Shown: piece after piece, positions 44,834 to 53,346 of the stretch | Numbering within the stretch: position 1 is the first letter of the stretch | How the letters are laid out: every line of letters begins with the position of its first letter | Origin: Zhengella mangrovi | Lineage (GTDB): Bacteria > Pseudomonadota > Alphaproteobacteria > Rhizobiales > Rhizobiaceae | DNA length: 64,000 nucleotides | Reading direction: 5' to 3' | Assembly: GCF_002727065.1 (NCBI RefSeq) | Contig: NZ_PDVP01000011.1 | Coordinates: 62,001-126,000, forward strand | The notes under the pieces: generated by a model | What the model saw: only the letters and a program-made list of their open reading frames with translations | The model's database searches: none | Told to the model about the DNA's origin: nothing | Position numbers and translations under genes: made by a program

Positions 44834-45277
44834 ATGATGATCGCCAGTTCACGGATGCCGGGCCATCTCATCCGGCGCCTGCACCAGAAATCGACACATG
44901 TCTTCACCCAGCGCGTCCGGGATGCCGGGTTTGACCTGACCCCGGTGCAGTTTGCCGCGCTCGATGCGCTTAGCCACGTCCCGGGAATCGACCAGGCGGG
45001 GCTGGCGGACGTGGTCGGCAAGGACCCGGCGACGATCGGGGCCGTGGTTGACCGGCTGGCGCAGAAGGGCCTGCTGACGCGGTCGCGCAGCAAGGCGGAC
45101 CGCAGGGCGCGCGTGCTGGAGATGACGGAGGAAGGCCGGCGCGTCATCGCAGCATTGCTGCCGGTGGTCGATGCGCTGCAGAAGGAGATCCTCGGCGGGC
45201 TGGACGAGGCGGAGTACGAGCAGTTCGTGCGTCTGGCGGCGAAAGCCGCGGCGGCCGGCGCCGGTCCCGAGGACTGA
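44834..45277 (+). CDS. MarR-family transcriptional regulator
   Basis: This 147-residue winged-helix regulator has the MarR DNA-binding region IDQAGLADVVGKDPATIGAVVDRLAQKGLLTRSRSKADRRARV. Dimerisation helices lie at both ends. GGAG precedes the ATG. It diverges from the mobA-like hydroxylase gene, and two palindromes lie between them. MarR regulators of aromatic catabolism are usually repressors relieved by the aromatic acid or its CoA ester. It is the likely regulator of the hydroxylase gene and of itself. Confidence 0.88.
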   Translation: MMIASSRMPGHLIRRLHQKSTHVFTQRVRDAGFDLTPVQFAALDALSHVPGIDQAGLADVVGKDPATIGAVVDRLAQKGLLTRSRSKADRRARVLEMTEEGRRVIAALLPVVDALQKEILGGLDEAEYEQFVRLAAKAAAAGAGPED

Positions 45278-45307
45278 TCGCCGGCCGGGACCGGGTGCTT
45301 CCGGTTG

Positions 45308-46612
45308 CTACTGGAACATGGCCTGCGGGATGACCAGGGCGATCTGCGGAAAGATCACGATCAGCAGCAGGCAGGCCATCATGGCGAACCAGAACGGCAG
45401 GACGCCGCGGAAGATGGTGGCCATGGGAACGTTGTCGGCCACGCTCTTGACGACGAAGACATTCAGGCCGACCGGCGGCGTGATCATGCCCATCTCGATG
45501 ATGATCACCGCGATGACGCCGAACCAGATCGGGTCGAAGCCGAGCGCGGTGATGATCGGGAAGAAGATCGGGATGGTCACCACCAGCATGGCGAGCCCGT
45601 CCATGAACATGCCGAGCACCAGATAGGCGACGACGATGAGGAAAAGCACGCCGTAGGCGCCGAGTCCGAGCGAGGTCATGATCTCGCCGAGCGTGGCGGG
45701 GAGCTGGGTCAGCGCCAGGAAGGGGTTGAGCAGGCTGGCGCCGATGACGATGAGATAGAGCATGGCGGTGGTGCGCACCGTGTCCGAGACGGCACCCTTC
45801 AGCGTCACCCAGTCGAGCTTGCGGCCGGCGAGCGCCATCAGGATGACCAGGCCGGCACCCACGCCCGCGGCTTCGACCGGGGTGAAGACACCGAGGTAGA
45901 TGCCGCCGATGGAGACCACGATCACGGTAACCAGCGGCAGGGCGCGCGTGAGGGCGAGGAACCGCTCCGCCATTTCCACCGACGCGCCGCGCGGACCGGC
46001 TTCCGGATTGCGCCACGTGACGAGCGCCACGGCGATCATGAACAGGCCCGTCAGCAGCAGGCCGGGCAGGATGCCGGCCATGAAGAGCTGGCCGATGCTC
46101 TCCTCTGTCAGGATGGCATAGAGCACGAAGCCGGTGGATGGCGGGATGAGGAAGCCGAGTGTGCCGCCGGCGGCGATGGCGCCGGTGGACAGCGCATCGG
46201 AATAGCCGAAGCGTTTCATCTCGGGCAGGGCGACCTTGCCGATGGTGACGGCGGTGGCGACCGACGAGCCGCTGACCGCGGCGAAGGCGGCACAGCCGAC
46301 GATCGAGGCCGAGGCGAGCCCGCCGCGCAGCCAGCCGACCCAGGCAAAGGCAGCCTCGTAGAGGCGGCGGCTGAAGCCGGCGGCCGAGGCGATGTTGCCC
46401 ATCAGGATGAACAGCGGCACCACGGTGAGCGAATAGTTGGACGCCGCCGAGAAGGTCTCGGTGACGAGCAGGGCGTTGGCGGAGCGGGTGCCGTTGAGAA
46501 CCATGGTGCCGAAATAGCCGGCGGCGAGCATCGCCATGCCGACAGGCATGCGCAGGATCATCAGGACGAACATGGCGCCCAGTCCGGACAGGCCGATCAT
46601 GAAATCAGTCAC
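45308..46612 (-). CDS. TRAP transporter large permease (DctM)
   Basis: This 434-residue membrane protein has about twelve helices and belongs to the DctM family, with GSSVATAVTIGKVALPEMKRFGY and GMITPPVGLNVFVVKSVA as signature segments. It forms the transport channel of a tripartite ATP-independent importer driven by a Na+ or H+ gradient. It overlaps the DctQ gene by eight bases. The system lies between an aromatic hydroxylase and an extradiol dioxygenase, so an aromatic carboxylate is the likely cargo. Confidence 0.92.
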   Translation of the reverse strand: MTDFMIGLSGLGAMFVLMILRMPVGMAMLAAGYFGTMVLNGTRSANALLVTETFSAASNYSLTVVPLFILMGNIASAAGFSRRLYEAAFAWVGWLRGGLASASIVGCAAFAAVSGSSVATAVTIGKVALPEMKRFGYSDALSTGAIAAGGTLGFLIPPSTGFVLYAILTEESIGQLFMAGILPGLLLTGLFMIAVALVTWRNPEAGPRGASVEMAERFLALTRALPLVTVIVVSIGGIYLGVFTPVEAAGVGAGLVILMALAGRKLDWVTLKGAVSDTVRTTAMLYLIVIGASLLNPFLALTQLPATLGEIMTSLGLGAYGVLFLIVVAYLVLGMFMDGLAMLVVTIPIFFPIITALGFDPIWFGVIAVIIIEMGMITPPVGLNVFVVKSVADNVPMATIFRGVLPFWFAMMACLLLIVIFPQIALVIPQAMFQ

Positions 46613-47132
46613 GGCTGTTCACTCCCCCGCGCAGGATATCGGCGAGTTGCAGGACAAGGACAACGACATAGAGCACGGCGCCCACGACCAGCAGTCCGTA
46701 GAAAGGCCAGAGCGGCAGCGCGAGCATGTTGGTGGCATCGCCGAACTCGGCGGAATCCAGCATCTTGTCCCAAGCGCGCAGCGCCAGCATCGCGAGGATG
46801 AAGGCGGCGATGACGCGCGAGAGGATATCGCCGGCGAAGCGCCCGAGCGCGCCGATACGGCGGTCGAAGACATCGACCCGGATATGGATCTCCTGCTGGG
46901 TCGCCAGCGGCATGGCCAGCATGACGAGGCCGACGGAGGCCAGCTGGATGATCTCGTTGCTGCCCAGGATGGGCGCTGCAAAGACGTAGCGCATGATGAC
47001 GCCGATGAAGGTGACGATGAGGACCACGGCCAGGGAGGCCGCGGACAGCGTGGTCAGGAGCCGGACGGCCCACTCGACGGGTGTCGAGTGGGCCAGTCCG
47101 CGATTGTCTTCCCCGGAGGTGTATCCGCTCAT
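46605..47132 (-). CDS. TRAP transporter small permease (DctQ)
   Basis: This 175-residue protein has four hydrophobic helices of the DctQ family, with the central motif GSNEIIQLASVGLVMLA and QEIHIRVDVFDRR. It partners with DctM. Its start overlaps the stop of the binding-protein gene by four bases, and its end overlaps the DctM start by eight, giving strict order and coupling. Confidence 0.88.
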   Translation of the reverse strand: MSGYTSGEDNRGLAHSTPVEWAVRLLTTLSAASLAVVLIVTFIGVIMRYVFAAPILGSNEIIQLASVGLVMLAMPLATQQEIHIRVDVFDRRIGALGRFAGDILSRVIAAFILAMLALRAWDKMLDSAEFGDATNMLALPLWPFYGLLVVGAVLYVVVLVLQLADILRGGVNSRD

Positions 47133-48115
47133 TTCTTGAGGGCTTCGACAAAGGCCGTGGCGTCCAGGCCAGCGGCATCGGCCTCGGCGATCACCTTCGC
47201 GACGACCGGCGCGGATGCCGCGTCGAACTTGCCTGCCTCTTCGGACGACAGGGTGATCACTTCCTTGCCGTCGGTCTCCTTGAACGCGGCGAGTGCCTTG
47301 TCGGCGATCCCCAGCCAGGCCTTGTTGCCGTTGAGCGAGGCCTGCCTGCCGGCTTCGAGAACCGCCTTCTGCTGGTCATCGGTCAGGCCGGAGAAGGCGT
47401 CGCGGTTCATGATCAGGAAGAAGCTGGAGATGGTCGTCTCCATGCCCATGGTGACATATTTCGTCACTTCCTTGAGCTTGAAGGCGTTCAGCGTGGTCGC
47501 ATCGATCATGGCGCCGTCGATGACGCCCGTCTGCATGGCGTTGTAGATTTCAGGAGCCGGCATGGAAACCGGCGTGGCGCCCCATGCCTCGACCACCAGG
47601 CCGGCATTGCGCGAGGGAACGCGGATCTTCAGGCCTTTCAAGTCGTCCATGCTGCGCACGGGCTTCTGGGCGGTGAGCAGAAGGTTGGGCGCGTTGTTCC
47701 ACAGCGACAGCAGCACGACGCGGCGGTATTCCTTGTCGAGCATGTCCATGTTGGCGACGATCTTTTCGGTCCCGGTGTCGGCGGAGATGACGCCGGGCAG
47801 TTCCGTCAGAAGCGTCTTGGGGAAGTTGGAGGCGGTGTATCCGGGCAGGCCGAAGACGATGTCGGCGACGCCGTCGACGGCACGGTTGTACTGGTCGCGC
47901 GGGCCGGGCCCAAGCTCCCCGCCCATGAAGACCTTCAGCGTCACCGCGCCGTTGGTGGCCGCGGAAATCGCCTCGTTCATCGGGTCATAGACCTTGCCGA
48001 CCACGAAATGCGTGGGCGGCTGGAAATCGGCGAGCTTCAGTTCCGTGGCCTGAACCATGGGCGCGGCCATGGCAACGGCGGCGGTCAATGCCAGTCCCAG
48101 CAAAGTCTTCATCAT
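47129..48115 (-). CDS. TRAP transporter substrate-binding protein (DctP)
   Basis: This 328-residue periplasmic receptor has a signal peptide (about residues 1-23, MMKTLLGLALTAAVAMAAPM). The DctP family pattern includes DLKGLKIRVPSRNAG, in which the Arg binds the ligand carboxylate, and ALEAGRQASLNG-like helices near the end. GGAGGAG precedes the ATG at 48115. It is the first gene of the TRAP operon and diverges from the LysR gene, with several inverted repeats between. The ligand is probably an aromatic acid, judged from neighbours only. Confidence 0.9.
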   Translation of the reverse strand: MMKTLLGLALTAAVAMAAPMVQATELKLADFQPPTHFVVGKVYDPMNEAISAATNGAVTLKVFMGGELGPGPRDQYNRAVDGVADIVFGLPGYTASNFPKTLLTELPGVISADTGTEKIVANMDMLDKEYRRVVLLSLWNNAPNLLLTAQKPVRSMDDLKGLKIRVPSRNAGLVVEAWGATPVSMPAPEIYNAMQTGVIDGAMIDATTLNAFKLKEVTKYVTMGMETTISSFFLIMNRDAFSGLTDDQQKAVLEAGRQASLNGNKAWLGIADKALAAFKETDGKEVITLSSEEAGKFDAASAPVVAKVIAEADAAGLDATAFVEALKK

Positions 48116-48439
48116 TGGTTTCTCCTCCCGTAGCGGGTGTTTGGGCGAGACCGTCGTGCGGTCTGCGCCTCGTTCGAGACGTTCCGGGCCGGAATGCCCG
48201 GGGCCGATGCCTTTGGCCCGCGGCTTGCGGGGGCCTGCCATCCGTCAGGCCGGCGTTTCCCGCCGCAGGCATCACATGATCGTGCGGACACCTGTCATCC
48301 GCCAGCACCTGGCGTTGCGTGTCCTCCCGTTCACATGTGACAAACCCATATCGAAGCCCGCCGCGCGACAGAATTGCTATTTCGATATGGTTTTATATCT
48401 ATTCTGTCATATTAAATTGGCGCAGAAGCCATTCAAATC
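48116..48439. promoter_or_regulatory. Divergent regulatory region between TRAP operon and LysR gene
   Basis: These 324 bases hold no credible gene. The right third is AT-rich and carries three inverted repeats: CCATATCGAA/TTCGATATGG (48346-48355, 48381-48390), GACAGAAT/ATTCTGTC (48367-48374, 48401-48408) and GATAT/ATATC (48384-48399). They interleave, as expected for a LysR regulator contacting overlapping sites around divergent promoters. Confidence 0.55.
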
Positions 48440-48457
48440 ATGTTTCGGGCAAATCAA

Positions 48458-49390
48458 ATGACGGTCAACGACAATCGCATCAAGTTCCGGCAGATCGTCT
48501 GCTTCCTCGAGGTTGCCCGCTACCAGAGCGTCAGCCGGGCGGCGGAGTCGCTCAATATGGCGCAGTCGGCGGTCTCGCGGGCGCTGGCCGACCTCGAGGC
48601 GATCACCGGGGCCAGGCTGACGGAGCGGAGCAAGCGCGGCAGCCGGCTGACCGACCTCGGCGAGAAGTTCTACCAGTTCGCGGCGCCGGGCGCGGCGCAG
48701 ATCCGCCAGGCCTACGCGGCGCTTCAGCCGTCGGAGCAGGCGGAGAGCACCATCGTGGTCGGCACGCTGCCGGAGGCGGTCTCGCTGATGCCGCAGGCGC
48801 TTACTGAAATGCGGCGGGCGGCGCCGCGTACCGTGCTGCGGGTTCTGCATGGCACGAATGCCGATCACATGACCATGCTGCGCCATGGCGACCTGACCTT
48901 CGTCATCGGGCGGATCGCCGGTTCCGACCTTCTTACCGGCCTGTCGTTCGAGCACCTTTACTCGGAACGGGTGACCTGCGTGGTCCGGGCGGGGCATCCG
49001 CTGCAGGGAAGCGAGCCGATCCCGCCCGGCGAACTGGCGCAGATGCGCCTCGTGCTGCACCAGCCGGAAACGATCATCCGCGCCGAAACGGACCGCTTCC
49101 TTTTCTCGCAGGGGGTCAGCCGGCTGGACGATGCCATCGAAACCGATTCCATGGCGCTGGCGCGGCGTCTCGTCATCGACGACGACCGGGTGTGGATCGC
49201 GCCGGAGGGCGTGGTGTCGCGCGACCTGGAGACCGGGGACCTGAGCGAACTGGCCGTCTCCGGCTGGCGGATCGACGCGTCCGTGGGGATCACGACCGAC
49301 CCCCGCCGCCGGCTGACACTTGTCGAGGAACGGTTCCTCGGCATCATCCGGACGATTGCCAAAAACAGAATCATGACAGAAATGTTATAA
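48458..49390 (+). CDS. LysR-family regulator, PcaQ-like
   Basis: This 310-residue LysR regulator opens with RIKFRQIVCFLEVARYQSVS and the helix-turn-helix AAESLNMAQSAVSRALADLE, close in pattern to PcaQ, the protocatechuate catabolism activator. A periplasmic-binding-protein-like effector domain follows. The start at 48458 gives the short leader typical of PcaQ; an ATG at 48440 is also open, and neither has a strong ribosome site. It lies between the TRAP operon and the extradiol dioxygenase gene. Inverted repeats on both sides suggest it controls both. Confidence 0.87.
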   Translation: MTVNDNRIKFRQIVCFLEVARYQSVSRAAESLNMAQSAVSRALADLEAITGARLTERSKRGSRLTDLGEKFYQFAAPGAAQIRQAYAALQPSEQAESTIVVGTLPEAVSLMPQALTEMRRAAPRTVLRVLHGTNADHMTMLRHGDLTFVIGRIAGSDLLTGLSFEHLYSERVTCVVRAGHPLQGSEPIPPGELAQMRLVLHQPETIIRAETDRFLFSQGVSRLDDAIETDSMALARRLVIDDDRVWIAPEGVVSRDLETGDLSELAVSGWRIDASVGITTDPRRRLTLVEERFLGIIRTIAKNRIMTEML

Positions 49391-49407
49391 AAGCAATTCA
49401 AAATGGC

Positions 49408-49432
49408 ATTTCACATGCAAATATCGTGAAAT
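49408..49432. promoter_or_regulatory. LysR-type binding site before the dioxygenase gene
   Basis: ATTTCAC and GTGAAAT form a perfect seven-base inverted repeat with an eleven-base spacer, the classic LysR spacing. It lies between the LysR stop and the dioxygenase start at 49472. Confidence 0.6.
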
Positions 49433-49471
49433 TAGAAGGTCCTTCAGATCACGTTTCGGAGGACATTTCCC

Positions 49472-50752
49472 ATGGCCAGGATCATCGGCGGCATCGGCGC
49501 ATCCCATTCACCCACGATCGGCTTCGCCAAGGACACCGGGAAGCAGAACGACCCGGCCTGGAAGCCGATCTTCGACGGCTTCGCCGAGATCCGCAAATGG
49601 GTGCAGGACAAGAACATCGACGTGCTGTTCATGATCTACAACGATCACATCACGTCGTTCTTCTTCGACCACTACTCGGCCTTCGCCATGGGCATCGACG
49701 ACACCTATCGCCCGGCTGACGAGGGCGGCGGTCCGCGTGACGTCGCCCCGGCCTCGGGCCACCTCGGCCTCTCCCGGCACATCGCCACGGCGCTCGTGGC
49801 CGACGAGTTCGACATGTCCTTCTTCCAGGGAAAGCCGGTCGATCACGGCTTCCTGTCGCCGCTGTCGATGCTCGGCGACGAGAGCGGTCCATGGCCGGGC
49901 AAGGTGGTTCCGCTACAGGTCGGCGTGCTGCAATTGCCGATACCGGGCGCGAAGCGGATGTGGAAGCTGGGCAAGAGCCTGCGCAAGGCCATCGAGAGCT
50001 ACCCGGAAGACCTGCGCGTGGCGGTGTTCGCGACCGGCGGCCTGTCGCACCAGGTGCACGGAGAGCGGGCCGGCTTTGTCAACGAGGACTGGGACAACGA
50101 ATTCCTCGACCTGCTGGAAACCAATCCGCAGGCGCTCGTCGACATGCGCATCGCCGACTACGCGGTGAAGGGCGGGATGGAAGGCGCGGAAGTCATCATG
50201 TGGCTGATCATGCGCGGTGCGCTGTCGGACCGGGTCCGCCTCGTCCACAAGCAGACCTATGCGCCGTCGGTGACGAATATCGCCACGCTCGTTTTCGAGG
50301 ACGAGGGGGGCGAGCCGGATGCCGAGGAGATCGCCGCCTACCGCAAGCATATCGGCCATGAACTGGAAGGGGCGGAGACGCTCGCCGGAACCTATCCCTT
50401 CACCCATGCCCGCAGCCAGGCCAATTTCCGCATCAACGACTTCCTGCACCGGCTGGTCGAGCCGGCTCACAGGGAGCGCTTCCTCGGCGATTTCGACGCG
50501 CTGGCATCGGAATACGGCCTGACGGACGAAGAAAAAACCCTGATCCGCGACCGCAAGTGGATCGAGATGATCCGCCACGGCGTGAGCTTCTTCGTGCTCG
50601 AAAAGATGGCGGCCGTCATCGGCGTGCCGAACCCGCAGGTCTATGCCGCCTTCCGGGGCGAAACGCTGGAGGAATTCCTCGCCACCCGCAAGGTGCCGAT
50701 CACCTATTCGGTGGCCGGCGGCGACAAGGTGAAGCAGATGGACAAGGCCTGA
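49472..50752 (+). CDS. Fused LigB-LigA extradiol dioxygenase (protocatechuate 4,5- or gallate dioxygenase)
   Basis: This 426-residue protein has an N-terminal LigB catalytic domain with the Fe(II) ligands H12 (GASHSPT), H59 (YNDHI) and E240 (GAEVIMW), and the catalytic His in GGLSHQVHG. A C-terminal region (about 310-426) resembles the LigA small subunit (FRINDFLHRLVEPAHRERFL). This two-in-one layout is that of gallate dioxygenases (GalA/DesB). Because the hydroxylase and the phthalate genes nearby both yield protocatechuate, 4,5-cleavage of protocatechuate is equally likely. No downstream lig/gal genes for the cleavage product are present. The gene follows the LysR gene and has its own operator. 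Confidence 0.9.
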   Translation: MARIIGGIGASHSPTIGFAKDTGKQNDPAWKPIFDGFAEIRKWVQDKNIDVLFMIYNDHITSFFFDHYSAFAMGIDDTYRPADEGGGPRDVAPASGHLGLSRHIATALVADEFDMSFFQGKPVDHGFLSPLSMLGDESGPWPGKVVPLQVGVLQLPIPGAKRMWKLGKSLRKAIESYPEDLRVAVFATGGLSHQVHGERAGFVNEDWDNEFLDLLETNPQALVDMRIADYAVKGGMEGAEVIMWLIMRGALSDRVRLVHKQTYAPSVTNIATLVFEDEGGEPDAEEIAAYRKHIGHELEGAETLAGTYPFTHARSQANFRINDFLHRLVEPAHRERFLGDFDALASEYGLTDEEKTLIRDRKWIEMIRHGVSFFVLEKMAAVIGVPNPQVYAAFRGETLEEFLATRKVPITYSVAGGDKVKQMDKA

Positions 50753-50873
50753 GGGACTGGCCGGCGTTCGCTTTCGAAGACGGGAAAGGCGGGGTCCGGG
50801 TACCGGGTCCCGCCTCTTTCTTTCTCCGGCTTCACATGTCCGCCGACGCCATCGCCGTACTGCAAGATCCGGC

Positions 50874-50989
50874 TCTTTCCCATCGCATTCGTGCGACGCC
50901 CGGCGATATCTCCGGGCTGCAAAACCGGGGTTCTTTCCCATCGCATTTATGCGACGCCCGGTGATATCACCGGGCTGCAAAATGCTTAT
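50874..50989. repeat. Two tandem copies of a 58-base palindromic repeat
   Basis: Two adjacent units begin TCTTTCCCATCGCATT at 50874 and 50932. Each contains a small hairpin CGCA-TTCG/TTAT-GCG and a larger one CCCGG-CGATATCT-CCGGG (second copy CCCGGTGATATCACCGGG, a perfect palindrome), then CTGCAAAA. A degenerate piece (CTGCAAGATCCGG) precedes the first. The second copy ends just inside the phthalate oxygenase 3' end. They resemble repetitive extragenic palindromes between convergent genes and may end transcription from both sides. Confidence 0.7.
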
Positions 50990-52266
50990 TCCGCCGCCAC
51001 GGCGTCCTTGTTGTCGCCGAGCGTGCGCCAGTCGACATCCTTGGGATAGACGCCTTCGCGCGAGGCGATCGTGCCCTGGCGGACGCGCGGCTCCTCCGTG
51101 CCGATGGCCGCGCCACCCTCGGCGACCTTGCGCGCGGCATCCACCATCAGGCGGCGGAACTCGACGATGGCAAGGTCGGAGGCGCCGAGAATGTCGGCGG
51201 ACCGGTCGGCAATCGGGCCCTGGGTGACCCACATGGCGATGTCCTGGTTGGGGATGCCCTTGATGCCGGTGAAATTGCCGAGCTTCATGGCCTGCCGGTC
51301 CTGGAGGAAGTTGTTTTCCAGCGTGCGCACCGGTTCCCAGCGATCGTTCAGATCGATGCCCTTGCGGGCATGGGCGAACTTGCGCCATTCCTCGGTGGAA
51401 GGCACTTCATCGGTGCCCCACGCGATGAAATGGAAGGCCGTCGTCACGTCGTCGATCGGCACGATGACGGAGGCGACGTTGTACATGTTGTTCGGCGGGA
51501 TCAACGAGTAATAGGGCGCGATGAACTCGGTGATCCGCAGGTAATTGTGCGTTGCAGCATTCTTGATCGGCTTGCGGATGGCGGCATAGTGGAAGCCGTA
51601 GCTCGTCGTCTGGGTCTGCATCCGCGGCGACTTGTCGGTCGATGGCCGGTACCAGGACTTGTCGTCGGCCGAGGCGCGCTCGACGCGGGCCGGTACCATG
51701 TCGGAGGAATGCAGGCTGGAGGAATGGGCGCTATCGATCTGGCCCTCGTGAATCTGCGCCCAGTTGCAGGGAATGCGGATCTTCAGGATCGACACGGGCG
51801 TGTCCTCCGCCGGGGCGAAGGCCGGCGGATCGAAGTCCGGGGCCGCGTCCTTCTCGCCGAACCAGGCCCAGACGAACCCGCCCCATTCCTTCACCGGGTA
51901 GGAACGGTGTTTGACCTTGTTCATCAGCGGGCTGCCCTCCGGCTCGGACGACATGGCCACGACATTGCCGTCCACATCGAACTTCCAGCCGTGGTACAGG
52001 CAGCGCAAGCCGCATTCCTCGTTGCGGCCGAGCACCAAAGAGGCGCGGCGGTGCGGACACAGCTCATCGAGCAGGCCGAGCTTGCCGTCGCTGTTGCGGA
52101 AGGCGACGTAGCGCTCGCCAAGGACCTCGACCAGCAGCGGCGTGCCATCGGGTTCGGCAACCTCCTCGATCAGGCAGACCGGCGTCCAGTGCTGGCGCAT
52201 CAGCTTGCCCATGGGCTTGTCCGGACCGACTTCGGTCAGGATGGCGTTTTCTTCCTGCGTAAGCAT
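50986..52266 (-). CDS. pht3: Phthalate 4,5-dioxygenase oxygenase component
   Basis: This 426-residue Rieske oxygenase has Rieske ligands C70, H72, C89 and H92 (ELCPHRRASL, CGLRCLYHGWKFD). The mononuclear iron site is D178-x2-H181-x4-H186 (GQIDSAHSSSLHSSD). The pattern and partners fit the phthalate 4,5-dioxygenase oxygenase, which adds O2 to phthalate to give the cis-4,5-dihydrodiol. GGGAGG precedes the ATG at 52266. It diverges from the reductase, and two identical TTAGCTTTCTAA operators lie between the starts. Its 3' end meets the gene for the extradiol dioxygenase across the palindromic repeats. Confidence 0.9.
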   Translation of the reverse strand: MLTQEENAILTEVGPDKPMGKLMRQHWTPVCLIEEVAEPDGTPLLVEVLGERYVAFRNSDGKLGLLDELCPHRRASLVLGRNEECGLRCLYHGWKFDVDGNVVAMSSEPEGSPLMNKVKHRSYPVKEWGGFVWAWFGEKDAAPDFDPPAFAPAEDTPVSILKIRIPCNWAQIHEGQIDSAHSSSLHSSDMVPARVERASADDKSWYRPSTDKSPRMQTQTTSYGFHYAAIRKPIKNAATHNYLRITEFIAPYYSLIPPNNMYNVASVIVPIDDVTTAFHFIAWGTDEVPSTEEWRKFAHARKGIDLNDRWEPVRTLENNFLQDRQAMKLGNFTGIKGIPNQDIAMWVTQGPIADRSADILGASDLAIVEFRRLMVDAARKVAEGGAAIGTEEPRVRQGTIASREGVYPKDVDWRTLGDNKDAVAAE

Positions 52267-52289
52267 GGAACCTCCCGGGAAAAATCTGA

Positions 52290-52301
52290 TTAGCTTTCTA
52301 A
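52290..52301. promoter_or_regulatory. TTAG-N4-CTAA operator, phthalate oxygenase side
   Basis: TTAGCTTTCTAA lies 24 bases upstream of the oxygenase start. It is identical to the site at 52352 and matches two further sites at 59565 and 59678. MarR-family proteins commonly bind such short AT-rich palindromes. Confidence 0.65.
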
Positions 52302-52337
52302 GCAAAAATAGAACGCGAGGCCACGTCCGTCCAGCCA

Positions 52338-52366
52338 TTGACACAAAATAGTTAGCTTTCTAAGTA
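52338..52366 (+). promoter_or_regulatory. Promoter with embedded operator for the phthalate reductase operon
   Basis: TTGACA (52338-52343) and TAAGTA (52361-52366), 17 bases apart, form a good sigma-70 promoter. The palindrome TTAGCTTTCTAA (52352-52363) fills the spacer and touches the -10, the classic place for a repressor. If correct, the reductase must start downstream of an ATG at 52366. Confidence 0.6.
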
Positions 52367-52395
52367 TGTCCGGTGACGGGAGGATACACTCACGC

Positions 52396-53346
52396 ATGAG
52401 GGATGGGAGCGATGCAATGCGCATGAAGGTGGCAAGCCGCCGCATGCTGACGCCGACGATTGCGGAATTCACGCTGGTTGCCGCCGATGGCGCGGCCCTG
52501 CCGGACTACGAACCGGGGGCCCATGTCACCGTGCAGACGCCGTCGGGGGCGATGCGGCGCTATTCGCTGGTCGGGCCGGGAGAAGATCCTGAGAGCTATG
52601 TCCTGGCGGTGAAGCTTGAAGCGGAGTCGCGCGGCGGCTCCCGGTCGATGCACGACGAGGCCGTCGAAGGAACCGAACTCGTGGTCGAACCGCCGGAGAA
52701 CGAGTTTCCGCTTAAGCAGGCCAACAAGTACCTGCTGATCGCCGGCGGGATCGGCGTGACGCCGATTTATGCCATGGCGCGCAAGCTGGACGAGGACGGC
52801 AAGTCCTTCTCGATCATCTATTGCACGCGGTCGGCGGAAGAAGCGGCTTACCTGGAAGAGATGCGCGCGGCCTTCGGCAGCCGCCTGACCGTTCATCACG
52901 ACGATGGTGATCCGGACAAGGTCTACGATTTCTGGGATCATTTCGCCGAACCGCAGGCAATGCATGTCTATTGCTGCGGACCGAAACCGCTGATGGAGGA
53001 GATCAAGGCGATTTCGGGTCATTGGCCGGAAGGCCGCGTCAACTTCGAGGATTTCAAGCCGGTCGAGGTGGTGCGCGCCGACGACGCGGCCTTCGAGGTG
53101 GAACTGGCCAGGAGCGGCAGGACGCTCACGGTTCCGGCCGACCGGACGATCATTGAAACCCTACGCGAGGCGGGTTTTGCCACGGTCAGTTCCTGCGAGA
53201 GCGGCACCTGCGGTACGTGCAAGACACGCCTGGTCTCCGGCGCGGTGGACCATCGCGACATGGTTCTGATGGACGAGGAAAAGGACGATTTCATCATGAT
53301 CTGCGTCTCGCGGTCCGAAGGCGGGAAGCTGGTCCTTGACCTCTGA
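52396..53346 (+). CDS. pht2: Phthalate dioxygenase reductase
   Basis: This protein of about 316 residues has a flavin-binding barrel with RRYSLVG, an NAD-binding domain (LLIAGGIGVTPIYAMARKL, YCCGPKPLMEE) and a C-terminal plant-type [2Fe-2S] domain (SCESGTCGTCKTRLVSG and MICVSRS). This order is that of the phthalate dioxygenase reductase, which passes electrons from NADH to the Rieske oxygenase. The start is either 52396 (GGGAGGA eleven bases before) or 52417 (GGGAG seven bases before). The ATG at 52366 falls inside the promoter. It overlaps the next gene by eleven bases. Confidence 0.92.
   Translation: MRDGSDAMRMKVASRRMLTPTIAEFTLVAADGAALPDYEPGAHVTVQTPSGAMRRYSLVGPGEDPESYVLAVKLEAESRGGSRSMHDEAVEGTELVVEPPENEFPLKQANKYLLIAGGIGVTPIYAMARKLDEDGKSFSIIYCTRSAEEAAYLEEMRAAFGSRLTVHHDDGDPDKVYDFWDHFAEPQAMHVYCCGPKPLMEEIKAISGHWPEGRVNFEDFKPVEVVRADDAAFEVELARSGRTLTVPADRTIIETLREAGFATVSSCESGTCGTCKTRLVSGAVDHRDMVLMDEEKDDFIMICVSRSEGGKLVLDL

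Noticed and set aside
50874-50989. Possible CRISPR array
   Set aside because: Only two adjacent copies exist, with no unique spacers and no cas genes; they are palindromic tandem units.
52366-52395. Upstream ATG as start of the phthalate reductase
   Set aside because: It overlaps the predicted -10 element and operator and adds residues unlike the family; starts at 52396 or 52417 have ribosome sites.
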